Assembly: GCA_019137255.1 (NCBI GenBank)
Contig: WPDH01000067.1
Span: forward strand, 62,001 to 126,000
Length of the DNA: 64,000 bases
Direction: 5' to 3'
From: Corinectria fuckeliana
Taxonomy: Eukaryota; Ascomycota; Sordariomycetes; Hypocreales; Nectriaceae
This document shows, piece after piece, positions 32,380-44,500 of the stretch (the first letter of the stretch is position 1; each line of letters opens with the position of its first letter). A model generated the notes under the pieces. The model searched no databases and was not told the origin of the DNA. It saw only the letters and a program-made list of their open reading frames with translations. The translations under genes and the position numbers were made by a program.

Positions 32380-33390
32380 ACACGCAATGGCCAATGCGTA
32401 TCCGAGCGTGGGAGCAGGTCCCCGCGAAGAGATTTATCCCTTATGTTAGGTTCTCTCCCCTCTTTTAAGAATTTTTTGGGTTGGATGTCTTGTATGGCCA
32501 GGGTGCAGAGTTAGCCTTGTACGCAATTGTCCGGGGAGATGTATGATACCATGATGCAATATGTCCATTGTCCAACCTGGCCCTACTGATGGGCCATCTC
32601 GTGTGCTTGACAGTTTGCGTGATGGTGCATTGTTCTACTAAATTCCTGATCTAACCCCGAATATCAACGCTAATTGGCGTCTTCGCGCTGTACAGCACAT
32701 GGGCTTAATTATAGATAGCCCATGTGCCATCTCAAGTCGTGTTGCCGAGTGTATAGTCTGTCATTTGTTCCCGAGCCTGACGTCGAAAAAAAAGTCAACC
32801 TTCGAAAAGCCAGTTCTATGTCTTTCTGGTCCCATCCGAGAATGCCCAAGGTTCAGCATGGTGGGCAGAGCGTCCCCCGAGCCCTCCAAATCGCCATGCC
32901 CCAACAGATGGCCAGTCTGGCCGTCTTTGCGAGTTACGAATGAATCAAGATAAACTGTCTTATTCACTCTGAAACACCATGATGGGAGGTGAGTTGGAGG
33001 GTCCATCTTAAAAGAGTTTAGCCAAGGCCTACTGGCTGATGATGGGGCATCGGAAGCGGTAGCTGATGTCATCGCTGCTGTGTTAACGCTGGACACCAGG
33101 TCAAACAGGTAAAATAAAGGGGGGGTTGCCGATATTTGTGTTAGTTGTAAAGACGCAGAAAGAGTTCTAGCGTGATGAGTATAACCAATCGACGATCAAG
33201 ATCGAAATCTCCCACGTGAACATAGACGTGTAGTAGAAAGGCGACTAGAAGGCCAAGACGGTGCCATTTTAGTTGGCAGATGGAAGAGTTGAAATCTGGA
33301 AGGGTGCATTTCGCAGATGATCTTCGAGATGGGCAATAGCTTGGACTTCATAATCGGTTTGAAAGAGCATGTCACCCAGTGCGCGCCTAT
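32380..33390. other. 3' spacer between SSB and GSH2
   Basis: A 1-kb region lies between converging genes. A minus-strand frame of 111 codons (32761-33096) has no recognisable domain and reads like chance. The rest is A+T-rich and presumably contains both 3' UTRs. Confidence 0.45.
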
Positions 33391-35107
33391 TTATACCAAT
33401 GTAACACTATCCATGCAGCCAAACCCAGCTGCAACACCTCCCTCTTCGCTTTTGTCGCCCTTGGTGCGCAGCAAGTGACCTGCCTCCTCGTTTCGACGAA
33501 CCTCCCCAGTGCTCTGGTCCCAGAGACAGGTGCCGTAGACGCCCAGCTCGCAAATAACGCCGCCCTCTTCTAAAATGCCGTTGCGGAGGATGATGTTGTG
33601 GACTGGCGGAGGAGTGATGAGCTCCATGAGAATGAAAGACCCCCAATGCGCCTCAGGTACCGACTTGAGGAAGGAGGGGATGGCGCCACGGTAGATGTTG
33701 TTGCCGCCACCTTCGCGCTGCGGCTTTAGCACATATGCCTGGCAGAGCTGGGGATCAAGCGCCTTCTTCCGGGCCTCGAGTCCCGCATCGCTCGTGTCCA
33801 TCGGGTAGATGTTGGTAAACGTCCGCCAGAGCTCGGCCACGTCTTCGGTGTCACCTTTGATGAACCTGCTGAGAGCTGATGGGACAGATGATGACTTTGG
33901 TGTCGTCAGAATTTGCTGCACCTTCTTCGTCCCAGCCAGCTGGGTCAAGACGGTGGGACACTTGATGGCGTGGGAGCGTTCCAGATGGTACCGAGCATCC
34001 CAAGCCTCCTGGCCGGGGTAGTCGCTAGGGTCGTAGCCTGACCGCATGTAGATCACGGCCACCTCGTAGACCTTGGACGGGTTTCGGGGGAGGCGGTATA
34101 GAAGCTGGCGTTTGGGCGTGTCTGCGAGGTTGGTGTACTTTAGGACGTCCGCATGCCGTAATCGGAAGACCGGGATGGAAGGAGATGCCTTGGCGATTTG
34201 GTACTCCAGATGGCGCTGGTCGAAAACGTTCCTCTCGCCACTTTGGATGAGGAAGACGATGGCCTTTTGGTGTTTGAGCTCAGACTCGGGGTACGCATGG
34301 TAGGCCGACTCGATACCGGCGGCCAAGCCGCGCGCAGTCGTGTTTTCGGGAAGATCCAGGGAGCCCTCGGCAATGGAACTGTCGAGAAGAGGATATTCCG
34401 TCTTGGCAAGATATCTACTGGTATTAGAGAGTGACGTCTTGCATGTCGTATGCTCCAGGTAGCTTACTTGTGTAACAGAGAGGTATAAGTCGAAAGGCCC
34501 CCAAAGGAGGCTGCAATGGTGTTGAACTCAACCTGCTTCACCTGGAGAGAGGGAGTCGAAGTCGAGGTATCCTGGTGAACCATGTAGTCGGATCTGAACA
34601 GGCCTAGTGATAGTGGCTGGATGTTTTTAGAGCCACGCTGGTCCAGTCCTCGTCTATAGACTTACCTGAGTATATCCCTCAGCCTTGACCTTTTGGTGCA
34701 CATTCCACAGGTTTCGAATAAACTCATCGCCGCCTTCAACCCTAGCAACAACAGGTTAGTGTCTAGAGTCTGCAGAATAATGCATGCCTGACTGTGGTAT
34801 CTTACTCCTTGACAACCTGGGCCAGGAACTGCTCGTCCCGACTCACAGAAGCGTAGAGCTCGTTGTAAGTCTTCTGCACGGACTTGGCCTGGGCGAAGCA
34901 CCGGCGCGGGAACGGGCTGGGGAAGAGAGTCACCGGCACAGTGACGGCGGAAATGCCCTTGGGATCAGCCTCGGCGGCAATTACGGTGGGTGGCGGCCGG
35001 ACAGCGAGGCCGTTTCCTATCGACCAGTCCTTGATTGTTTCAATGAGGGCCTCCCGTTCCTCGACCTTCAGGTTGGGCGGGTATGCCCCGCTCGTGAGAG
35101 ATGCCAT
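33391..35107 (-). CDS. GSH2: Glutathione synthetase
   Basis: This enzyme adds glycine to gamma-glutamylcysteine using ATP, the last step of glutathione synthesis, in the cytosol. Four exons, 35107-34806, 34741-34666, 34616-34468 and 34417-33391, give 517 aa, slightly above the 470-500 aa usual for eukaryotic enzymes. The splices restore VKEVEGGDEF, YTQPLSLGLFRSDYM and LLHNRYLAKTEYP. FRSDYM and KQVEFNTIAASFGGLS are substrate-loop motifs of the eukaryotic GSH synthetase fold. YVLKPQREGGGNNIY near residue 400 is the glycine-rich ATP-binding triad region. GVYGTCLW and the Gly-rich C-terminal GGVAAGFGCMDSV close the active site. It diverges from the SNF2 gene. Confidence 0.94.
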
Positions 35108-36655
35108 GATACTAAGGACAAGCTCAGGTGGACAAGAGCGAGTGTGCGAATGGTGGCTGTGGAATGCCTGAGGGTGAGTGACCGGGAGATACAGGAAGGA
35201 CTGTAGACACTTTGACTGTGGTTTTTGTTTTGTCTTGAGCAAATAGCAACTTATTAGAACATGGCGTCGTTTTGCGTGATTGAAAGTAGCGTGGCTTAAT
35301 AATTCAGCGAGTGGGCGCTTCTAGATGGAGCAAAAAGCGGCTGTGGCCGCGTTCTTCGTGCTAGCGCCGACCAAGGATCTGATACGCAAATAGGCAGACT
35401 AAGTACCTAGCCTACAGTTACACTGGAACGGAATGCGTGTCACTGTTTTATTGTGTTACGATGATGAGTGGTTCTCGAGATGATGCAGTGAGGGACGTAG
35501 CGAATTACCCCGCTTGCTCTGCAGGTCATTTTGGAAGGGCATTTAGGCCTACCAAATTAGTTGGGATGATTGAGGATCAAACTGTCAATGACCCAAGACG
35601 GAAGATGTCCCTGCTGGCAAATTGAGAATCATGTACATTTACGAACCCTCAATCTTTCCTCACCAATATACTTGTCTTTGTCCTGCTGGTTCCTCTCTGC
35701 TTCACCGTCACCTTATAGAGCCACGGGGGCTCTGTCAGCGGGGCAATCGAAATACAGGGGCCTGATGCAAGCCTCCAGGGCGCAGGGGCGGCTAGGTACC
35801 TAATTACCTAGTAGCTTAGGTACGCCCGGATTAGTTCACAAGCCCGTGAACGAACTTAAGAAGATACCAGAGGCAGCCTACCTACTTAGAGCTAGACCCT
35901 GCACTTAGCCGTGATCTATCTCATGTAGGGATGCAATGAAGCCATCGTCGCCTTCTCCAACTGCCACCGACTGAGAAAGAGCAACATCTCAACCGCCCTT
36001 GTAAGAGCAGGCAACAGTGCCACACTGCAGGCCCAGTCCATGCCGCAATCAACCAACACCGGGCTTCCTCAGGCAACGAAGTTGGCACTCGGGTTTTTTG
36101 TTTGTGTCACGTGGGCAACTTTTTAGTCGATCGCTGGCTCAATCGCGACGGCGCAAACACGCGATTTCACTTCCCTAGACGACAGTCTTGTAGTTTTCTG
36201 CTGCGACAACAGTGGCAGTAGCGATAACATCCGGAAAGAGGCTGCAACCTTGCTCTTATGTGTGTCTCTACTCTCAATATCAACGAAAAGGGACCGTTTT
36301 CTACCCCAAGCACCATCTCAACCCCCCCGCAGGTTCTCAAACCCTCTAAGGTCGCCCAAGGCCGGTCTCACTTGCGCCTTGCTCGCAGGCTGGAGCTGAG
36401 ACGCGACGACTAGGCCCCCCCCAAAGCAGCCCGCCGGCGGCTATGCAACGCTGTTCCTTCTCTCGCCTGTGTACCCGGCTTATGCCTTAAGAAAAGAGAG
36501 CAAGTCGCCCCTTTGCTCAAACTTGCTCCGGTTGCGCTCGCAGAGAACACAGTGCACACCCGGGTGCTGTTCAAGGACCGTTCCCGCTCCATATTCTAAC
36601 ACTTCTTCACTATAACCTGCAACAACCAGGCTTTCCACAGCCCTCTCAGCACCAA
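35108..36655. promoter_or_regulatory. Shared intergenic region between GSH2 and SNF2-like genes
   Basis: A 1.55-kb spacer separates two divergent starts and contains the promoters of both. The plus strand at 35791-35825 holds a dense run of TAGGTACC/TACCTA words (CTAGGTACCTAATTACCTAG), and similar words occur at about 35401-35409 and 35879-35888. No conserved gene is seen. Confidence 0.4.
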
Positions 36656-39600
36656 ATGGATGGTGCTGAAGATGGTGATCCCTTTCTTTGGGATATTGCG
36701 ACCGTGGCCCGAGTGCTGGCTGCGCCCGACCAAACTTGGACCCGAAATCCCGATGATCTTGCTCATCAAATTCAAGAAGAGGAAATCGATGGCAAGACAC
36801 TCCTCACATTTGAGCATGTTTGCTCTCGCCAGGAGTTGATGGAATGCCTCGGCATCAAGTTGGCTCGCCACAAAGTTGCTATCGGAGAGAACATCGTTAC
36901 GCTGCGATCGAAAAGTTGGGCGTATCAACGCTGGTTAGAGGACTACAAGCGGAAGCAGTCTGGATTCGATCTTGACTCTGAGAGACTTAAGGATTTGCCG
37001 ACATGTGGCCTCGGCCCGGCGAGAACACATCATGTCTCTCCTCGACCTCAACCGGCTGAAACGGGAGTTGCGGAGTCATCTCGGCACCAAACCAACGGAC
37101 TGCGTTCCCCGGCAACCCCAAAACCAACGACTATACCACTTTCAAGCCTGGACTCACAGATTTCACAATCAGCATCATCAAAAAATAATCGCGCCAAACC
37201 TGCCCGGCTTTGTTGCAACTATTGCGGCTATAGGCACGTCCCAGAAGGCGACACAGATCATTGGAAGACTTGTTTCGCCATTCTCCCGGGCCTGATGAGG
37301 GATCCCACGCGTTTTGCTGTCAACCCCGTGGTACAGAAGCTGGTTGAGAAGTCGATTTCGGAAGACCCGAAAACAGCCAAGGACATCGAGGCTTGGAAGA
37401 GAGAAACCGGCTACAAGGAGCCAGTGGGTTTGACCTGGGCGGCTCCGATAACAGCGACGTCGTCTCAACAGCAGGTCAATGGACAGCAGACGCCTGCACC
37501 GCCAATTCAAACGAATTCAGAATCGACACCCCTGATAGGTTTGGGCTCGAAGTCCTCCCACCCAAAAGCCTCTACGCCAAATGAGACTGAGCCTTGGCCC
37601 TCTTCTGAAAGTAATCACCTCGCCACTCCAGGATCTCCAACTCCCCCGCAACCCACGGAGTTCGGCAATACTACACAGCACGAGCGGGAACTCAAAGGAT
37701 CTCCCAGAAGGAAACGCATCGCACCGGTCACTGTGACGGACAGACCACTCAACATCGCACAAGCATTCATCCCAACCGAGGCCGATACACTCACTTTCGC
37801 ACCTTTGACCGACCAATATTCCGGACAGACCTTTCCCTGGGACGAAGCTTTACCCGAAGCCTATCTTGGAGATGGTAGCCTGACTTTGGCGGCCATAAAA
37901 TCTCCGTCCGGGTCTCTCAGTTCCCGACTTCTTCGACCAACTAAGAATGACTTTGCAACAGTATTTCCCAATTGGCTGCCCCCAGGTAGACGACTCGCCG
38001 TGTATCGAGACATGAAACGATTCATGAGAAAGAATAGCCGGCGAGAGATGCTCCAGAAACGAGGCATCTACCTGATGAAGTCACCTACCCCGAGCGACTC
38101 GGATTCCGTTCTTGACCTTGTCGACCTCCCTGATGCCTTTGACGAGCAAACATTAGCGGAGATGGAAGACGAGAGGCTAGAGAAGGAGAGGTATGAAACT
38201 CACGCCGCCCAGCATTCAATCGCACCCGACAGAGTCAAGCACATCCTCAACGATGCCATCGAGGCCATGACAGTCACTTGGCAGGAAACAAAACTACCCA
38301 AATATGAGAGAAAGGCCTACCACTTGTGGCGCAATGCTCGTCGCAGAGGAACTAGGACAAAGCAAGTCTTGAGCGCTCACCAACAGGCCAAGCTCTACGA
38401 TGACCGAATCAAGAAACTCTGTGCTGAAATCGTGGGGGAGACTTGGGCTAAGGAGGCTCATATCAAAGACCAAGCGAGATGCCTTGAGCAAAGCATCTAC
38501 GACAAACTCTATAACGGGTGGTTCGTTGCAATGCTGGAATCTCGGACCGAGCCTTCTAAGCCGCAAGTCAATCTCAGGTCGAAGCCAAAGGCCTCAAAGG
38601 ACCAGAAGGATCAATGGTTGGGTGAGGAAGTTCTGACCAGCTCTGATGAAGATGATTTCATTGTTTCGGATGAGGAACCAAAGGCCGAAAAAGGAGACCC
38701 CATGGAACTCGATGAACTCCCTAACCATGGCGACCTGGACCATTGTGCTGAGACTGTCAAACCCGAGTCCACCGACTATGTGGACCTTACTCAGGCGGCG
38801 TGGGGACACGACTCGCCCACAAGCCCCGGGAAGAGCGCCTTCATTGATCTGACAAGTCCCGTCAAGTCGGCTTGTGCTTCTCGGGATGGCACCCAAGCCG
38901 ACGACGATATCGCGGCGGCTCAAACCGAGGCAAACTTCCCAATTCCCAAGCCATCTGTTGAAAGCCTGGGGAACTTTGATGAAATTGGTGGTCTCCCTCC
39001 AACGCACTGGGCGAAGGCTAATGACCGGTGGAAGCTATTGCTTTGTCTTATCTGGAAGCTTCCACACAATCGGCGAAGAGCGGTGCTCGACTTTGTCCAA
39101 GGAAAATCTGACGAGGATGCTTGGATAGAGTCAGTGCAAGTTCAGATGACGGAACCCCTGGAGGACATAACGCTACTCGAAGTACAGACGCCAAAGACCG
39201 TTGCGTTCGACGTAACGCGAGCCTATGCATCTTTTTACAAGACCAGGGCTCTCACAGAGACACGGCTTGTCCCCATGCGCACAAAACTGGAACGGCAGAT
39301 TCAGAAAGCGGATCGCTCATGGTTCCATCTGATGTGCTCTTTTATCCGAGACGCTGCCCATCAGTTCCCACAAGACAGCCAGATATACAGGGCTGAGACA
39401 CCCGAAGACGCATTCGACGATGAAGTTGACGATGAAGGCCACAGTCCATCGAAGCGTCGGAGGGTCGTGCCCAAAGAAATCATCCAGAACAAAGAAGCAG
39501 TAGACTTGAGAGAGAGTGAACTGAAACGAGTCCGGGAACAAGAAACCCGCAGAATGAAACTCAGAGCCGAACTCGCGTCTTCTGGACTGATGTCACGAGA

Positions 39601-42600
39601 TAGGACTCGTCTGATCATCAACGAGAGCAAGCAAGATGGACAGTCATTCATATACGTCCACGAGGATATTGGCAAGCGTATTAAAGAACATCAAGTCGAG
39701 GGTGTCCGATTTATGTGGAACCAGATTGTTTTCGATGCAACAACTCGGCAAGGCTGCCTGCTAGCTCACTCAATGGGCCTAGGGAAGACTATGCAAGTCA
39801 TCACACTCCTCGTCGCAATACGGGAGTCAGCATCGTCCTCCGACCAATCTGTGAGGTCACAAATTCCTGAAGACCTGCGACATTCTCAGACTTTGATACT
39901 CTGCCCGCCCGGACTAGTAGACAACTGGATGGATGAACTCCTCACGTGGGCCCCGAAGGACATACTTGGACCCTTACGCAGAGTCGACTCACAGCTAGTC
40001 TTCGAGGAAAGGCCTGAGGTGATTCGGGAATGGGTCAAGAGTGGCGGCGTGCTCGTCATGGGCTACCGCATGCTCACCTATATGCTCACTCACCACAAGC
40101 AAGTGGAGGATCTCATACTCAACAAGCCGAACATTGTTGTCGCAGATGAGGCACACACTTTGAAGAACGAAGGAAGCATTATTCATAAGGCCTGCATTCG
40201 ATTCAAAACACTGAGTCGAATAGCCTTGACCGGTTCGCCTCTGTCGAACAACGTTTTGGAGTACAGGGCAATGATCGACTGGGTGGCACCGAACTTCCTG
40301 GGTCCGCTGGCAGAGTTCCGTGAGATGTACGCGTTACCCATCCAGCATGGCCTTTACAGCAATAGTAGCGCTATTGAGAAAAGAAGCGCCATGAAGAAGC
40401 TGGAGGCACTGAAAAGAACGGTGGCACCCAAAGTTCACCGAGCAACGATCAGCTCATGTCTGAAGGAAGACTTGCCTCCGAAGTTTGAGTTTGTTATTTC
40501 CATTCCTCCTACGCCATTACAGGAGAAGCTCTACGCCATGTATTTGCAAGGTCTTGAGAATAGTGGTATGGGCGCCAATGGGTCGAAACTTCAAAACTCT
40601 CAGGTCTTTACCATGACAAATTACCTAGCACTGATCTGCGGTCATCCCAAGTGCTTTCAACACAAAGTCAAACAGATCAGCGACGGAGACCTCCACGACG
40701 AAGATGACGATGGCAATGTAGACTCCTCGTTTCCTATAGGCATCATTCAGCCGGTATTGAAGGAGCTTAAGGTGCCGGATCCCGACCTTCCATCTCTTTC
40801 AGGAAAAGTTGAGCTTCTAATGGTGATCCTGGATGAGGCCCGAGCTGCAGGAGACAAGGTGCTTGTCTTCAGTCAGGCATTAATGACGATTCATTACCTA
40901 CTGAACCTGTTCAAAATGCAGAAGAGGCGGGTTTCCTGCCTCACGGGCAAAACCGCGATCAGCAAACGCCAAGAGATGATCAAAAGCTTCAATTCGGGTT
41001 CCCAAGAGGTCTACTTGATATCTACGACAGCGGGAGGCGTTGGCCTTAACATCCAGGGTGCCAATAGAGTCGTCGTCTTCGACATCAAATGGAACCCGGT
41101 ACACGAGCAACAGGCTATTGGACGAGCATACCGAATCGGGCAAGAGAAGCCGGTTTTCGTCTATCGATTCATCGTGGCAGGTACCTTCGAGGAAGAACTT
41201 CAGAACAAGCGTGTATTCAAGGAACAGCTGTCATCCAGGGTTGTCGATAAGAAGAATCCCCTAAGTTGGTCAAAGCGTAAAGGCGATATGTTTCACCCCA
41301 TCCACCCAACGCCGGCAAAGGATCTCACGCCATTTCTTGGCATGGATCGCGTTTTGGACAAGCTCATTAAGTACAAGAAGGACGGTCAAGCTATTCGAAG
41401 CATACTCTCAACAGACACGTTTGAGGAGGAAGATCCAGACGAACTTCTCAATCCGGATGAACTCCAAGACGTTGACAGCATGGTCGAGTTGAACCGTCTC
41501 ATGATCAACGATCCGGATGGATATCTGAGAGCCAAGCAGAGGCTAGAGGTAGGAGAGTTTCATCGACTGCCTCGGCTTTCGGCCTTGCAGCCTCATGCGT
41601 CCGTTAACCAATCCTTGGATGGAACCTTCGATGCCCCGGATCCTATACCTTTGGGACAGGAATCGATTAGGCGAGCTGTGATGTTAGCCTTTAGCAAAAC
41701 CCCATTGGTAAGTTTGCTACCTCTGCGGCCTTGATGAACGGTGATACTGACTCGGCAACAGGCATCACATCCAGGAACCCCACGTCGAATTCCAGTCTCT
41801 GTACCTGGGCAAGCCCCTCTGCCTGTAGCTGGCGCGAACACGTACTTTGGAAAACAACCCCCACCGACGCAGATCACAGCGCCAGATACAGCCGCGACGC
41901 CGATTGAGACGCCCAAGATGCTCTCAAAGCCGACGAGACAAGGTGCCCCTTACGATGGAGGCAACCTGTTTAGTCAGCCTCAGACCCGATCCAAGATCAA
42001 CTTTCAGAATAGACTTGGGGACCGAATTCAGGACTTACAGGGACGTGGCCTGCTATCTGTTTCGGGGAAGCCCCTTGATTTCGCAAAGTTTTTGACAGCA
42101 GCAATTAATGAAGTTCGAGAAAAGGGCGGGTTTGGGTTCTTGCCAGACAACCAACACTGGAAGCAATTGGAGGAACTCCTGGCCCACAATAGGTTTGTGA
42201 TGTCACTAGTCTCGGGTCACTTCACGGCGCAGTATGTGGCTCTGGCGGAAAAGAGGGAGCTTGAAAGTCGCGTCGATGCGATGAATGGACTGCCCGAGAT
42301 AGAGATTTCTGCCCAGGCTAGTCGTAGAGCTCACTCGCCAGACCCCCAGGTAAGAGACTACTAAAGTAGGCTCGACAACCCACATCTGTACCTGCTGACG
42401 GGATTTTCAAAGAATCTGCAAAACATCGAACGAAGCATGAAGGCCGGCGGATCTTCAAGGGGCCCGCACGCTCAGGCGGATATGGAAGTGATGTGGGAAG
42501 CCGCCGACAATAGGAAGCGACGAGATTTCCGACTACCTCCATGGGCGAACCGGGCCCTGTTTGAGGAACGAGGCAGAGCGTTCCCTGCGCCAGGAACGAT

Positions 42601-42679
42601 GGAGTCGCTGGGAGATGGGCGACTTGGATCGAAAAACCAATCGCCTCGAAATGAAACAGGAACTCGAAATAACGAGTGA
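36656..42679 (+). CDS. SNF2-family DNA-dependent ATPase, ATRX/RAD54-like
   Basis: This is a very large chromatin-remodelling or DNA-translocating ATPase. Three exons, 36656-41707, 41762-42349 and 42413-42679, give 1968 aa. The N-terminal 90 residues (WDIATVARVLAAPDQTW through CLGIKLARHKVAIGENI) resemble a SAM-like helical domain. A possible small zinc-binding element with cysteines and a histidine (CCNYCGYRH...HWKTC) is near residue 185. Acidic, Ser-rich linkers follow. The ATPase core begins near 1010 with IKEHQVEGVRFMWNQI, Walker A SMGLGKTMQ near 1040 and the DEAH box VVADEAHTLKN near 1163. Helicase lobe 2 has STTAGGVGLNIQGANRVV near 1455 and the arginine-finger region QAIGRAYRIGQ. The two lobes are separated by a short insert, as in ATRX/ARIP4 proteins. 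The exact paralogue is not decided. Confidence 0.9.
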
Positions 42680-44500
42680 AGGATGGAAAACAAAGAAGAA
42701 CGGGAAGAGGAGAGGCGTTGATCAGGCGATATGCGAGGAAAGAACAAAGTCAGGTGGCACCTGGTTTTGGCTGGGGCGGATACGGCGTTGTCGGAATGAT
42801 TACTGTATGAGATACCCATTTTCTGCGGACTACGCACAGGCAGGTTTTTGCGATATTTTGGCTTTACGAGTCGTTCTACACTCGGCGAGGACTGATGAGT
42901 AGGTGGGAGGTGACTGCAATGTTAGGTAGACAGCTACACCGTTGAAAGACTCTCCGGGATCTAGCTTCTATTCGCGATCCAAGAACGAGTTGGAGTGAAA
43001 TTGGCGTGAAGGTTCTGATATTTACGTTCTAGCCGGAGACTTCGGTAACGAAGCGAAGAAGAAAGTAGCATAATTAATCCATACTAACCCAGACAGCCAA
43101 ACAACATCATACGATGAAGGTGGTACTAACTAACTAATTTAGACGAGGGGTTTAGAGGGGAAGCTCTAAAAATAACTGGAGAAGGGCGGCGGGACCGGTC
43201 CTGGAGCCGGAAGACAGAGAGAGCCCAGGGTTTGCACCTGATGGAATGGACATGGCAATTAAAAATACGAAACCTATATCTCGTAAGTACGCAGTAGGAG
43301 AGTTATGCCGTCCTCAGATATTGTTGTTCCTGTCAGCCTAAGAACGGCCTGTGGCTGCGGCGGCGGGGATGAGAGAATCTTGCGTCGGGGAATCTTGTCT
43401 CAAAGACCCTTGGAGGGAGGGCGGGCCAGGGGTAAATGACCAGCCAATGGTGGCCAAGGTATTTCTTTGTCTTACATAGTATGTAGGGCATTTGTCGGTC
43501 TAGGCCTTGTGATGATTCTCCAATGCCGGGCGGGGAGGCGCTCGGTCTCTACGCCGAGTCACCGCCGTCCCCTCTCTGCCGGTCATGTGCCGCTAAGCTG
43601 GCCGACCGGCGGGCTGGTTGGCTTCGTCTTGCGGTCGGAAGGGGGATTTGGTCAGTCAGATCATCATTGAGCGTTCAGTTGACAGGCAGGCGAGCATGCA
43701 AGGAGCATTGTTACTGTCCATTGAGCACCTACCTGATGGGCAACTTATTAATTGGGCTACAGCACAAAGTCGGAGAGACCGACAGTCATCATCTGGGGAC
43801 GGGACGCAAGTGACACAACCCACTCACACCTACTGACAAAACAGTCTCAAAACCCACCCCGGATAGTGCCCGCTCCGAGGAGGCGGAGGCGGCGGCGGCG
43901 GCGGCGAATGCGGCCAATCTAGGTACTCTGTATCTATCCCACCAGCAAGTCCCTGTTGCAAAATCGCACTCTCAGAAGGGCAAAGTAGTAGGCTACCTGG
44001 GAACGATTCCGCAAGGACCCGGGTTGGTTGATTGCTACCTACTTAGTCCGTAATTAATAGAGTATAGGCCTAGGTACTAGTTAATTGCTCCGTACTGGAC
44101 GGCGGAACGAATTAGGTCACACAGCAAGGCCGTCCTGCCGAACCGCCGACAGTCGTTCTCTCATTCTTCCATCCACCCTTCTCTTTTCTTCTCTTCTCTT
44201 CTCTTCCTCCCTTCCTCCTCACTGCCCTCACCATTGCTCACCACAACCCCCCGGACTTGACGCCGACAATTACTTCCGTTTTCTTTCGTTTCGCTTGCAA
44301 CCGGTTGCGCGAGTGCAGCTGAGTGAAACCCCAACAAATTGCCAACAAATTGCCCCTCGTCAAACCGCATCGCATCGCATCGCATCGGCAATTCCTGCCC
44401 CTCCCCGAATCTCACACAATTTTGCTCCGCTCCTTGTCTGCCGGATTCAACGACGTCTACCCCTACCTTCGTAGCCGGACCCCCAATTCAACGACTCGCC
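42680..44500. promoter_or_regulatory. Upstream region of 5-aminolevulinate synthase gene
   Basis: A 1.8-kb region has no recognised gene. A GGC-rich trinucleotide tract lies at about 43881-43905 and TACCTA/CCTAGGTA words at about 44034-44080. From about 44160 the plus strand is CT-rich, then contains the doubled phrase AAATTGCCAACAAATTGCC and four GCATC units at about 44370-44389, probably in the HEM1 leader. Confidence 0.4.
43881..43905. repeat. GGC-type trinucleotide tract
   Basis: The sequence GGAGGCGGAGGCGGCGGCGG and its continuation is a mostly perfect (GGC)n tract in the HEM1 upstream region. Confidence 0.8.

Noticed and set aside
32761..33096. 111-codon minus-strand frame between SSB and GSH2
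   Set aside because: It has no domain, membrane segment or splice context, and lies in a 3' spacer.
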